DNA from: Paracoccaceae bacterium
GTDB taxonomy: Bacteria > Pseudomonadota > Alphaproteobacteria > Rhodobacterales > Rhodobacteraceae
Assembly: GCA_027484915.1 (NCBI GenBank)
Contig: JAIXSA010000054.1
Location: forward strand, 45,532 to 109,531
DNA length: 64,000 nucleotides
Direction: 5' to 3'
In this document: in pieces, positions 47,846 through 57,407 of the stretch
Layout of the letters: each line of letters starts with the position of its first letter
How positions within the stretch are numbered: position 1 is the first letter of the stretch
Notes under the pieces: generated by a model
Told to the model about the DNA's origin: nothing
Database searches by the model: none
What the model saw: the letters and a program-made list of their open reading frames with translations, nothing else
Translations under genes and position numbers: made by a program

Positions 47846-48082
47846 TCAGGTGAAGACGCCGATCAGGACGTTGACGATCACGCTGGGCACATCCCTGAAG
47901 GCGTAGCCGCCCGGGTGGACGGTGAGCGCGTAGATAATCAGCGCGCCTGAGCCGACGAAGAGGATCGCGCCCAACCTGGAAACACGGCCCTCCACCCAGC
48001 CCGCCAGAAGCGAGGGCACCGAAAGCACCATCAGCAGGGAACCAACCGTGAGCGCGAGATCAGTATCCACGTGGCCCCGCAA
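47846..48082 (-). CDS. Small hypothetical membrane protein
   Basis: 78 aa with two or three hydrophobic segments; between pyk and rpmI. Confidence 0.7.
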   Translation of the reverse strand: MRGHVDTDLALTVGSLLMVLSVPSLLAGWVEGRVSRLGAILFVGSGALIIYALTVHPGGYAFRDVPSVIVNVLIGVFT

Positions 48083-48101
48083 TCAACCGCGAGGCCCGAT
48101 G

Positions 48102-49547
48102 CTACTCGGGGTCGACCCGCGAGATCAACCGTTCGTCGCAAGGTGCCACGCGCAGGATGTTGGTGGTGCCCTTGACGTTGAACGGCACGCCGGCGGTGAC
48201 GACGATCTGGTCTTCCTCGGTCGCGAAGCCGTCGGCACGCGCGGCACTGACTGCTGCAAGCACGGCACCCTTGAAGCGGTCCTGCGGCGGGGTGATGACG
48301 CAATGCGCGCCCCAGGTCAGAGCCATCCGGCGGGCGGTGGACATCAAGGGCGTCAGCGCGATGATCGGGACATGCGGGCGTTCGCGGGCGACGAGCGCGG
48401 CGGTGGTCCCGGTCTGGGAGAAACAGCAGATCGCCTTGATGTTCGTGGCCTCGGCGATTTCGCGGGCGGCGGCGACGATGCCGTCGGCCACCGATTCGCG
48501 GCGGACCACACGGCTTGCCTCGATCACGGAACGATAGGTCGGGTCCTTCTCGACGCTCATCGCGACGTCGTTCATCGTGCGGACGGCCTCGACCGGGTAC
48601 TTGCCGGCAGCAGATTCGGCGGAGAGCATGACGGCGTCAGCGCCTTCGTAGATCGCGGTGGCGACGTCCGAGACTTCGGCCCGGGTCGGGACCGGCGATT
48701 CGATCATCGATTCCAGCATCTGGGTCGCCACGATCACCGGCTTGGCCGCCGCGCGGGCACCCCGGACCAGACGCTTCTGGATCGGGGGCACAGAGGTAAC
48801 GGGCAGTTCGACGCCAAGGTCGCCGCGCGCGACCATGATGCCATCGGAGACCTGCAGGATGGCGTCATAGGCCTTCACGGCGGCGGGCTTTTCGATCTTG
48901 GACAGGATGGCGGCGCGGCCCTTGGCAAGCGAGCGGGCCTCGATCACGTCCTCGGGGCGCTGCACGAAGGAGAGCGCAAGCCAGTCGATGCCCAGTTCGC
49001 AAGCAAATTCCAGGTCGCCCCGGTCCTTTTCGGACAGCGCGGCCACGGGCAGCACGACGTCGGGGACGTTCACGCCCTTGCGGTTCGAGATGGTGCCGCC
49101 CACTTCGACGGTGCATTCGGCGAAGTCCTTGCCGCAGGTGTTCACCCGCAGGCGGATCTTGCCGTCGTTGACCAGAAGGCAGGTTTGCGGCTCAAGCGCC
49201 GCAAAGATTTCCGGGTGGGGCAGGTTCACGCGATGCACGTCGCCGGGGACGGTCGAAAGGTCCATGCGGAAGGCCGCGCCTTCGACCAGTTCCTCGGAGC
49301 CGTTGGCGAAGACGCCGACGCGAAGCTTCGGACCCTGCAGGTCGGCGAGGATGCCGATGGGGCGGCCAAGGTCCTTTTCGACCTGGCGGATGATCTCGTG
49401 CCGTTTGCGAATGTCCTCGTGGACCCCGTGGCTCATGTTCAGGCGGAACACGTCGGCCCCGGCCTCGAACAGGGCGCGGATCATCTCGTAGCTGCTGGAC
49501 GCGGGGCCAAGCGTGGCCACAATCTTCACGTTGCGGTGACGGCGCAT
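48102..49547 (-). CDS. pyk: Pyruvate kinase
   Basis: NVKIVATLGPASS, FRLNMSHG, IMVARGDLGVELP, AVMLSAESAAGKYPVEAVRTM. Confidence 0.97.
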   Translation of the reverse strand: MRRHRNVKIVATLGPASSSYEMIRALFEAGADVFRLNMSHGVHEDIRKRHEIIRQVEKDLGRPIGILADLQGPKLRVGVFANGSEELVEGAAFRMDLSTVPGDVHRVNLPHPEIFAALEPQTCLLVNDGKIRLRVNTCGKDFAECTVEVGGTISNRKGVNVPDVVLPVAALSEKDRGDLEFACELGIDWLALSFVQRPEDVIEARSLAKGRAAILSKIEKPAAVKAYDAILQVSDGIMVARGDLGVELPVTSVPPIQKRLVRGARAAAKPVIVATQMLESMIESPVPTRAEVSDVATAIYEGADAVMLSAESAAGKYPVEAVRTMNDVAMSVEKDPTYRSVIEASRVVRRESVADGIVAAAREIAEATNIKAICCFSQTGTTAALVARERPHVPIIALTPLMSTARRMALTWGAHCVITPPQDRFKGAVLAAVSAARADGFATEEDQIVVTAGVPFNVKGTTNILRVAPCDERLISRVDPE

Positions 49548-49638
49548 CGCCATCCTCCTGCTGATAAATTCCGGTTCATGTGGGCCGCGTGCCTTATGGC
49601 GCAAGTTCGGGCGTCCCGCAACGGGCGGTTTCGTGCTG

Positions 49639-49695
49639 GACCGCTCTTCGCGGCGCTGGCGCCTGCTCATCGCTGGCCTCGCGCGAAGAACGACC
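49639..49695. repeat. Dispersed repeat family E, divergent copy E6
   Basis: CCGCTCTTCGCGG...GCTCATCGCT...CGCGAAGAACG; stem TCTTCGCG/CGCGAAGA; shares CCGCTCTTCG and GCTCATCGCT with E2. Confidence 0.6.
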
Positions 49696-49728
49696 GTAAG
49701 GGAGGGATGAGCAGACCGGGAGGACAGA

Positions 49729-50457
49729 TTGGCCTTTCAGATCGACGGAGAGCACCGCAAGGGCCGCTGGCTGGTGACTTGCGACCATGCGTCGAACCGG
49801 GTGCCGGACTGGGTAAACGGCGGCGACCTGGGCATCCCGGCCGAGGACATGGCGCGGCACATCGCCTGGGACGTCGGTGCGGCGGGGGTGGCCGTAGCCC
49901 TGGGGCGGCTTCTGGACAGCCCGGTGGTCCTGTCGGACTTCAGCCGCCTGGTGATCGACCCGAACCGGGGCGAGGATGATCCGACGCTGGTAATGAAGCT
50001 GTATGACGGGACGATCATCCCGGCGAACCGGCACATCACCGATGCGGGGGTGGAGGAACGGCTGGACCGCCTGTATCGCCCCTATCACGCGGCCTACGCC
50101 CGACTGGCGGCCTTGCGGCCCGACCGGGTGATCGTGGCAGTGCATTCCTTCACCCCCGCCCTTAGGGGCCGCGCGCCCCGGCCCTGGCACGTGGGCGTGC
50201 TGTACAGCCATCTCGACGAACGTTTTTCGAAACCGCTTATCGCGCGGCTGCAGGCCGAGACCGATCTTTGCATCGGCGATAACGAGCCCTATTCGGGCCA
50301 TCTGCCGGGCGATGCCATCGACCGACATGCCTTGCGTCTGGGACGGCACAACACACTTATAGAAGTACGCAACGACCTGATCGCCACGCCCGCCGAGCAG
50401 TCGCACTGGGCGGGGCGGCTGGCGGTGATCCTGACCGAAGTGCTGGAGGGCCTCTAA
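49729..50457 (+). CDS. N-formylglutamate amidohydrolase family protein
   Basis: WLVTCDHASNRVPDWV, VVLSDFSRLVIDPNRGEDD, VAVHSFTPALRG, LIEVRNDLI. TTG start. Confidence 0.92.
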   Translation: MAFQIDGEHRKGRWLVTCDHASNRVPDWVNGGDLGIPAEDMARHIAWDVGAAGVAVALGRLLDSPVVLSDFSRLVIDPNRGEDDPTLVMKLYDGTIIPANRHITDAGVEERLDRLYRPYHAAYARLAALRPDRVIVAVHSFTPALRGRAPRPWHVGVLYSHLDERFSKPLIARLQAETDLCIGDNEPYSGHLPGDAIDRHALRLGRHNTLIEVRNDLIATPAEQSHWAGRLAVILTEVLEGL

Positions 50458-50458
50458 G

Positions 50459-50773
50459 ATGGACGATCAAACCCGGACCGAACTGGAAGCCGCCGCCTTC
50501 CGCGCGCTGGTGCATCAGCTGATGGTCAAGCGCCCCGACGTGCAGAACATCGACCTGATGAACCTGGGAGGCTTCTGCCGCAACTGCCTGAGCCGCTGGT
50601 ATCAGGAGGCGGCGGCCGAGCGCGGGATCGAGATGAGCAAGGATCAGGCGCGCGAAGTGGTCTATGGCATGCCCTATGCCGATTGGGTGGCGCAGAACCA
50701 GACCGAGGCGGATGCGGGCAAGCAGGCGGCTTTCCAGAAAGCCTTCGCGGAAAACGTCGGCAAGAAAGACTGA
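50459..50773 (+). CDS. DUF1244 family protein
   Basis: DVQNIDLMNLGGFCRNCLSRWYQEAAAERG...VYGMPYADWVAQNQ. Confidence 0.93.
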   Translation: MDDQTRTELEAAAFRALVHQLMVKRPDVQNIDLMNLGGFCRNCLSRWYQEAAAERGIEMSKDQAREVVYGMPYADWVAQNQTEADAGKQAAFQKAFAENVGKKD

Positions 50774-50834
50774 CAGCGCAGGTGTGATTGCGGGCCGCAT
50801 CGCGTCGAGGCGTGGTTCGTGCTAGACTGCGCAA

Positions 50835-51485
50835 ATGCTTCTGGAGGCCCGCCACCAGTATTCCCGCGCCGAGCGGCTGAGCGATGCTGCGGTCCATGCC
50901 GTCGGTATCGGCGCGGCGCTGGTCGGGGTGCCGATCCTGATCCGGCTTGCGGTGGACCTGCACGTAGATGCGCCTGCCTTCGGCGCGACCACGGTCTACG
51001 GGCTGGCGCTGGTCCTGATGCTGGTCTTTTCAGCCCTGTTCCACCTGACGACGCGGCCCCGCCTTCGGCGCATCTTCCGCAGCCTCGACCACACGGCGAT
51101 CCTCTGCCTGATCGCGGCGACCTACACGCCTTTCGTGCTGCTCTCGGGCGCGCCGACGACGGGACTGCTGGTCCTGCTCTGGACCGCCGCGCTGCTGGGG
51201 GCGGCGCTGCGGGCATTTGCGCCGGATCGCCTGAAGCTTGCGGCCATCGCGCTGGCGCTGGGGATGGGCTGGGCGGGTCTGATCGGCGGGGGCGCGCTGT
51301 TCGCGCTGCTGTCGACGCCGGTCATGGTGCTGATCACCCTCGGTGGGGTGCTTTACACGGTCGGCGTCGGCTTCTGTGTCTGGGAAAGGCTGCCTTTCCA
51401 CTACACGATCTGGCACGTCTGCGTCTTGGCTGCGAGTGCCGCGTTCTATGCCGCCGTGACCGTCCAACTTGTGCAATCGGCCTGA
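50835..51485 (+). CDS. Hemolysin III / YqfA-PAQR family membrane protein
   Basis: RLSDAAVHAVGIGAALVGV, SALFHLT, LDHTAILCLIAATYTPF, FHYTIWHVCVLAASAAFYAAV. Confidence 0.92.
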   Translation: MLLEARHQYSRAERLSDAAVHAVGIGAALVGVPILIRLAVDLHVDAPAFGATTVYGLALVLMLVFSALFHLTTRPRLRRIFRSLDHTAILCLIAATYTPFVLLSGAPTTGLLVLLWTAALLGAALRAFAPDRLKLAAIALALGMGWAGLIGGGALFALLSTPVMVLITLGGVLYTVGVGFCVWERLPFHYTIWHVCVLAASAAFYAAVTVQLVQSA

Positions 51486-51497
51486 TGTCCGGCACGG

Positions 51498-51528
51498 GCC
51501 TAGGGTGGGCGGTCTGCCCACCCTAGGC
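51498..51528. repeat. Perfect inverted repeat GCCTAGGGTGGGC-ggtct-GCCCACCCTAGGC
   Basis: 13-bp perfect stem, 5-nt loop, 13 bp after the hemolysin III stop codon; terminator-like without a T-tract. Confidence 0.8.
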
Positions 51529-51656
51529 ACCCTAGCGGAAAAGCCACAGAGGGTGTTCCAAGCCTCTCACCGGGAAGGGTTTTTTGTGGACCTGAGGCGC
51601 GGGACTGGCTATCGTCCGGTCAAACGGGGCGATTAGACCCTGCGATTGAGGCAGTA

Positions 51657-52835
51657 ATGGCGTTTCCTCAGCGGTTTTCGAACCTGCCGGACTATGCGTT
51701 TCCGCGTCTGCGGAAGCTTCTGGACGCGCATCCTCCGGGTGGCGTGCCCATTGCCATGACCATCGGCGAGCCGCGCCATGCGATGCCGGAGTTCGTGGGG
51801 CCAATCCTGGCCGCGAACCTGTCGGGCTTTGGCGTCTACCCGCCGAACGATGGCACACCCGAACTGCTGGCCGCGATCTCGGGCTGGATCGGGCGGCGCT
51901 ATGGCGTGACCCTGGCCGAGGACCGGCTGATGGTGCTGAATGGCACACGCGAGGGGTTGTTCAACGCCTGCATCGCGCTGTGTCCGGAAGTTAAGGCCGG
52001 GAAGAAGCCGGTCGTGCTGATGCCGAACCCGTTCTACCAGGTCTATGCCGTGGCCGCCCTGACCGTGGGGGCCGAGCCAGTCTATGTGCCGGCGACCGCC
52101 GCGACGGGGTTCCTGCCCGATTACGGCAGCCTGCCTGCCGAGGTGCTGGACCGGGTGGCGCTGGCCTACATCTGCTCGCCCGCGAATCCGCAGGGAGCTG
52201 TGGCATCGAAGGAGTATCTGGCGGACCTCCTTGCGCTGGCCGAGAAGCATGATTTCCGGGTTCTGGCCGACGAGTGCTATTCCGAGATCTGGCGCGAGGC
52301 GCCCCCGCCCGGGTTGCTGCAAGTGGCCGAGGTCCAGGGCGCGGACCCCGAGCGCGTGGTCGTGTTCCATTCGCTGTCCAAGCGGTCGAACCTGCCGGGG
52401 CTGCGGTCGGGCTTCGTCGCCTCTGGCCCCGAGTGCATGGCGCGCATCCGGCAGTTGCGGTCCTTTGCGGGCGCTCCTCTGCCCCTGCCGTTGCAGCGGG
52501 TGGCCGAGGCCTGCTGGCGGGACGAGGCACATGTCGACAGCTCGCGGGCGCTTTATCAGGCGAAGTTCCGCGATGCCGACCAGATTTTCGCAGGGCTGCA
52601 GGGCTATCAGGCCCCCGGCGGCGGGTTCTTCCTGTGGTTGCCGGTCGAAGACGGCGAACAGGCGGCACTGAAACTGTGGCGCGAAACGGGGGTTCGGGTG
52701 CTTCCCGGCGGGTACCTGTCGCGTGACGCCGGGGGCCAGAACCCCGGCAAAGGATATATCCGGGTGGCCCTGGTGGCCCCTCAAGAAGAAACGCAGCGCG
52801 GGCTGACACTGCTCCGCGACTGCATCTACGGGTAA
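51657..52835 (+). CDS. PLP aminotransferase class I/II, DapC-like (succinyldiaminopimelate transaminase candidate)
   Basis: [56 protein letters not shown]. Confidence 0.9.
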   Translation: MAFPQRFSNLPDYAFPRLRKLLDAHPPGGVPIAMTIGEPRHAMPEFVGPILAANLSGFGVYPPNDGTPELLAAISGWIGRRYGVTLAEDRLMVLNGTREGLFNACIALCPEVKAGKKPVVLMPNPFYQVYAVAALTVGAEPVYVPATAATGFLPDYGSLPAEVLDRVALAYICSPANPQGAVASKEYLADLLALAEKHDFRVLADECYSEIWREAPPPGLLQVAEVQGADPERVVVFHSLSKRSNLPGLRSGFVASGPECMARIRQLRSFAGAPLPLPLQRVAEACWRDEAHVDSSRALYQAKFRDADQIFAGLQGYQAPGGGFFLWLPVEDGEQAALKLWRETGVRVLPGGYLSRDAGGQNPGKGYIRVALVAPQEETQRGLTLLRDCIYG

Positions 52836-52846
52836 GCGAGGGACGA

Positions 52847-55789
52847 ATGGCTTCCTATCAGGCACGGCAGCGCGATCCGCTTCTGGACCAGGGCACACAG
52901 GCGATGCTGGAACGCCGGGGGCGCGAGCTTCTGGGGCTGGTCCTCATGCTGGTGGCGCTGGGGTTCACGCTGATGCTTTGGAGCTATTCGCCCGAGGACC
53001 CGGGCTGGATGGTGGCGACCGAGGAACCGGCGCAGAACATGTTCGGGCGCTTCGGGGCGGCGGTGGCTTCGACCCTGATCATCCTGATCGGCAAGGGCGC
53101 ATGGACGATCCCGCTGGTCTTCGCCGCCTGGGGCGTGCGTTTCCTGATCCATCAGGGCGGCGAACGGGCGGTGGGGCGCGTGGTGTTCGCGGTGATCGCG
53201 GTGGCTTTCGCCGCTGTCCACTGTGCGACGCTGGTGCCGGGGGATACCTGGACGCACACCTTTGGCCTGGGCGGGCTGTTTGGCGATACCGTCACGGGGT
53301 CGCTGCTGGGCGTGATCCCCGGCAGCGCCGGGTTTGGCCTCAAGTTCCTGTCGCTGCTGACCTTCGGCGGCCTGATCGCGATGATGCTGTTCGTGACCGG
53401 CTTCGACATGGAGGAACTGCGCGGGGTGCAGCGGTTTTTGTTGCTTGGGTCGATCATGGGCTATGCGGCGTTGCGGCTGGGCCTGGGCTATGGTGCCAGG
53501 GGGGCGCTGCATGGCGCGGCGGCCCTGCAGGACCGGGCGCGGGCGCGGTCGGCCAACGTGGCGGCCCCGCGGTATGAACCGCCGGTTGCGATCGGACAGG
53601 GTGGTCATGCCGACCGCCGGGTGATGCCGCCGGTGACGGCGGGCGTGATGGCGCCCGAGCCGCTGCGCGCGGCCCCTGCGCGGGCGATGCCGGCCTCGCT
53701 GCGGTCCGAACCGCGATATCAGGAGCCTGAACCGGCCCCTGCCCCGGTGAAAGAGAAGCTGGGGCTGCTGGAACGCCTGCGCCGCAAGGCCCAGCCCGAG
53801 CCGGAATTGATCGAGATCGAGCCGACCTGGGATGCGTCCATGCCGCAGGAAGACCGGATCAAGGCGCGCATTTCGGACGTCATCCGGACCCGCGTGATGC
53901 GGACCCCCGATTTCCCGGTGGCCCCGCCACCACTGCCCACCGCCGCGCGGGTCGAGCCCCCGGTGATGCGGCCGAAAGGGCCGGTCGTCCTTATGGCCGA
54001 CACGCGCCCCCTGCCCCGGACCGCCCCGTCCGTCGCTGCCCCCGCCTGGGAGCCGGAGGTCGAGGAGGACGAGGTCGCCTTCACGCAGGATGCGGGTTGG
54101 GAGGATCAGGACGACCTGGCGGACTACCCGCTGGACGAGCTGGAGGACGAACTGCCGCCGGCCCGGCCGATGGCCTTTACTCCCGACCGCAAGGCGGTGG
54201 TGCAGCATGCGGTGAAGAAGCCCGCGCCGTCGCGGCAGGCGATGGCGGAAAGCCAACCCGCACTGCGGTTCGAGGAACAGGCGCAGGCCTATGAGCTGCC
54301 GCCGCTTAACCTGCTGTCGGCCCCGGTGAAGATCCAGGGGATGCAGCTGTCGGACGAGGCGTTGGAAGAGAACGCACGGATGCTGGAGTCGGTGCTGGAC
54401 GACTATGGCGTGAAGGGCGAGATCACGGCGGTTCGTCCGGGTCCGGTGGTCACGATGTATGAGCTGGAACCCGCACCGGGCCTGAAGGCCAGCCGTGTGA
54501 TCGGTTTGGCCGATGACATCGCGCGGTCAATGTCGGCCTTGTCGGCGCGTGTGTCCACGGTGCCGGGGCGGTCGGTGATCGGCATCGAACTGCCGAACGC
54601 CCACCGCGAGAAGGTGGTGCTGCGTGAAATCCTGTCGGCCCGCGATTTCGGAGACAGCCAGATGCGGCTGCCTTTGGCGCTTGGCAAGGATATTGGCGGC
54701 GAGCCGGTTGTCGCGAACCTGGCCAAGATGCCTCACCTCTTGATCGCGGGGACGACCGGGTCGGGGAAATCCGTCGCCATCAACACGATGATCCTCAGCC
54801 TCCTCTACAAGCTGACGCCCGAGGAATGCCGGCTGATCATGATCGACCCGAAGATGCTGGAACTGTCGGTCTATGACGGCATCCCGCATCTCCTCTCCCC
54901 CGTCGTCACCGACCCGAAGAAGGCCGTCGTGGCGCTCAAGTGGGTCGTGGGCGAGATGGAGGAGCGCTACCGCAAGATGTCCAAGATGGGCGTCCGCAAC
55001 ATCGAGGGCTACAACGGCCGCGTCCGCGAGGCGCTGTCGAAGAACGAGATGTTCAAGCGCACGATCCAGACCGGCTTCGACGAGGAAACCGGCGATCCGA
55101 TCTTCGAGACCGAGGAGTTCGCGCCGCAGCCCTTCCCCTATATCGTCGTCATCGTGGACGAGATGGCCGACCTGATGATGGTCGCCGGGAAAGAGATCGA
55201 AGCCTGCATCCAGCGCCTGGCGCAGATGGCGCGGGCTTCTGGTATCCACCTGATCATGGCGACGCAGCGGCCCTCGGTCGACGTGATCACCGGCACGATC
55301 AAGGCCAACTTCCCGACCCGGATTTCCTTCCAGGTGACGTCGAAGATCGACAGTCGCACTATCCTTGGCGAACAGGGGGCAGAGCAGCTTCTGGGCGCGG
55401 GCGACATGCTTTACATGGGCAACGGCGCGAAGATCACCCGTATCCACGGGCCCTTTGTCAGCGACGAGGAAGTCGAAGAGATCGTCAACCACCTGAAGAG
55501 CTTCGGGCCGCCGGTCTACATGTCCGGCGTCGTCGAAAGCGTGGATGACGAGCGTGACAACGAGATCGACGCGGTGCTGGGCCTGAATTCGGAAGGCGAC
55601 GACACGCTGTATGACCAGGCCGTCGCAATCGTGGCGAAAGACCGCAAGTGCTCGACCAGCTACATCCAGCGGAAACTGGGCATCGGCTACAACAAGGCCG
55701 CCCGTCTGGTGGAGCAGATGGAAGAGGAAGGCGTCGTCACCCGCGCCAACCACGTCGGCAAGCGCGAGATCCTGGTGGAAGAGCGGTAG
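52847..55789 (+). CDS. ftsK: DNA translocase FtsK
   Basis: N-term TM region, [67 protein letters not shown]-term gamma wHTH. Confidence 0.97.
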   Translation: MASYQARQRDPLLDQGTQAMLERRGRELLGLVLMLVALGFTLMLWSYSPEDPGWMVATEEPAQNMFGRFGAAVASTLIILIGKGAWTIPLVFAAWGVRFLIHQGGERAVGRVVFAVIAVAFAAVHCATLVPGDTWTHTFGLGGLFGDTVTGSLLGVIPGSAGFGLKFLSLLTFGGLIAMMLFVTGFDMEELRGVQRFLLLGSIMGYAALRLGLGYGARGALHGAAALQDRARARSANVAAPRYEPPVAIGQGGHADRRVMPPVTAGVMAPEPLRAAPARAMPASLRSEPRYQEPEPAPAPVKEKLGLLERLRRKAQPEPELIEIEPTWDASMPQEDRIKARISDVIRTRVMRTPDFPVAPPPLPTAARVEPPVMRPKGPVVLMADTRPLPRTAPSVAAPAWEPEVEEDEVAFTQDAGWEDQDDLADYPLDELEDELPPARPMAFTPDRKAVVQHAVKKPAPSRQAMAESQPALRFEEQAQAYELPPLNLLSAPVKIQGMQLSDEALEENARMLESVLDDYGVKGEITAVRPGPVVTMYELEPAPGLKASRVIGLADDIARSMSALSARVSTVPGRSVIGIELPNAHREKVVLREILSARDFGDSQMRLPLALGKDIGGEPVVANLAKMPHLLIAGTTGSGKSVAINTMILSLLYKLTPEECRLIMIDPKMLELSVYDGIPHLLSPVVTDPKKAVVALKWVVGEMEERYRKMSKMGVRNIEGYNGRVREALSKNEMFKRTIQTGFDEETGDPIFETEEFAPQPFPYIVVIVDEMADLMMVAGKEIEACIQRLAQMARASGIHLIMATQRPSVDVITGTIKANFPTRISFQVTSKIDSRTILGEQGAEQLLGAGDMLYMGNGAKITRIHGPFVSDEEVEEIVNHLKSFGPPVYMSGVVESVDDERDNEIDAVLGLNSEGDDTLYDQAVAIVAKDRKCSTSYIQRKLGIGYNKAARLVEQMEEEGVVTRANHVGKREILVEER

Positions 55790-55816
55790 GACTGCTGAAA
55801 GTTTAATCTTGCGAGG

Positions 55817-55844
55817 GGCCCTGCCAGAGGAATTCGGCAGGGCC
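55817..55844 (+). terminator. Probable terminator of ftsK
   Basis: GGCCCTGCC-N10-GGCAGGGCC followed by TTAAG. Confidence 0.6.
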
Positions 55845-56002
55845 TTAAGCATTTAGGCATTCCCGACATAATCGCGCCTCAATCCAGCCCGAATCTGACC
55901 ACAACCTGGGGTTGTAAATCTTGCTCGGTTTTCGCCACAGAATCGACATGCTGCTGTAGTGGGGGGCCGAAGATCGGATCTGGAGTAGGGGGCTCCTGAA
56001 AC

Positions 56003-57400
56003 ATGGCTTTTGACACGTCGGAAACGTTGACCCGGTCAACCTACAGCGACGAGCTTCTGCCGGGCACGTCGCTGTTTCATGGCCAGTATCGCATCGTCCG
56101 CTACATCAACAGCGGCGGGTTCGGGATTACCTATCTGGCCAAGGACAGCCTGGACCGCGAGGTGGTGATCAAGGAGTGCTTTTCCAGCACGTTCTGTCGT
56201 CGGACCGAAACCCGGGTCCGGGCGCGGTCGCTGTCCACGCAGGACCACATGCAGCGGATCGTGAAAAGCTTCCTGAACGAGGCGCGTAGCCTTGCCGGCC
56301 TGAAGCACCCGAACATCGTCGGCGTCCACCAGGTGTTCGAGGACAACGACACCGCCTACATGGCAATGGACTACATCCGTGGCCACGACCTTCTGGAGAT
56401 CGTGGACGAAAAGAAGGCGGTCCTTTCGCCCGAACAGATCGTGGGCATCGCGGGCAAGCTGATCTCGGCCATCGGCTACATCCACGGGCGGGGGCTTCTG
56501 CATTGCGACATCTCGCCCGACAACATCTTCGTCACGCCAGAGGGCGAGCCGATCCTGATCGACTTCGGCGCAGCGCGGCGAAGTGCGGCGGGCGAGGCGC
56601 AGAAGTATTCGGGTCTCAGCGTGGTGAAGGACGGCTATTCCCCGCATGAGCTTTACACGGCGGGCGGGAATTCGGGGCCGTGGAGCGACATCTATTCGCT
56701 GGGCGCGTCGCTGTATCACGCGATCACGGGAGAAGCGCCCGAGAATTGCCAGACCCGGCTGGCGGCGACGGCCGAGAAGCGGCCGGATCCCTGCCGTCCG
56801 CTGGCCGGACGGGTGGCGGGCTATCCGGCGGGGTTCCTGGAGAGCATCGACCGCGCGATGGCCGTGGTGCCTGCGGCGCGGTTCCAGACGGTGGTGGAGT
56901 GGCAGCGTTGCCTGCCCCAGGCCGAGCCCAAGGATCGCAAGGTCGTGCTGCTGCGCCGGTTGACCCCGGTGGACGCCGTGGTCGCGCCTCAGCCGGTCCG
57001 GTCAGCCGTCCCGCAGCCGGTCCGGCCGCGCCGCACCTTCCTGCGCGGCAACGAGGCCGACATCTCGGGCCTGCGCCGGGTCAGCGGCTTCGTGGGCGGA
57101 TGGCTGGTGGATGGGGCAACGGGGCATGTGCTGGCGGCTGAACAGGACGAACGCCACCGCGACCACGAGGCGGTGATGGCCGCCGCGATCAGCCTTGGCC
57201 GGGCGCATCTGCGGGCGATGGAAGCCGTGGACGACCGGGTCGAGGACATCCTTGTCACGCTGGGTCGCCGGGTTCACCTGATCCGCCCGCTGGCGCAATC
57301 GCCCAAGGCCTTCCTCTGCGTCGCGATGGATGCTGAGACGGCCAACCCTGGCCTTGCCCGGGTGCAGCTGCGGCGGATCGAGCAGACGATCCGGCTTTAG
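56003..57400 (+). CDS. Ser/Thr protein kinase with C-terminal Roadblock/LC7-like domain
   Basis: INSGGFGITYLAKD, VVIKECF, GLLHCDISPDNIFV catalytic loop, IDFGAAR, SDIYSLGASLYHAITGEAP; C-term VSGFVGGWLVDGATGHVLAAE...VEDILVTLGRRVHLIRPLAQSPKAFLCVAMDAETANPGLARVQLRRIEQTI. Confidence 0.9.
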   Translation: MAFDTSETLTRSTYSDELLPGTSLFHGQYRIVRYINSGGFGITYLAKDSLDREVVIKECFSSTFCRRTETRVRARSLSTQDHMQRIVKSFLNEARSLAGLKHPNIVGVHQVFEDNDTAYMAMDYIRGHDLLEIVDEKKAVLSPEQIVGIAGKLISAIGYIHGRGLLHCDISPDNIFVTPEGEPILIDFGAARRSAAGEAQKYSGLSVVKDGYSPHELYTAGGNSGPWSDIYSLGASLYHAITGEAPENCQTRLAATAEKRPDPCRPLAGRVAGYPAGFLESIDRAMAVVPAARFQTVVEWQRCLPQAEPKDRKVVLLRRLTPVDAVVAPQPVRSAVPQPVRPRRTFLRGNEADISGLRRVSGFVGGWLVDGATGHVLAAEQDERHRDHEAVMAAAISLGRAHLRAMEAVDDRVEDILVTLGRRVHLIRPLAQSPKAFLCVAMDAETANPGLARVQLRRIEQTIRL

Positions 57401-57407
57401 CGGGGGG

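Noticed and set aside
48048-49979. 643-aa plus-strand ORF opposite pyk
   Set aside because: Antisense to unmistakable pyruvate kinase; composition typical of mirror-frame artefacts.
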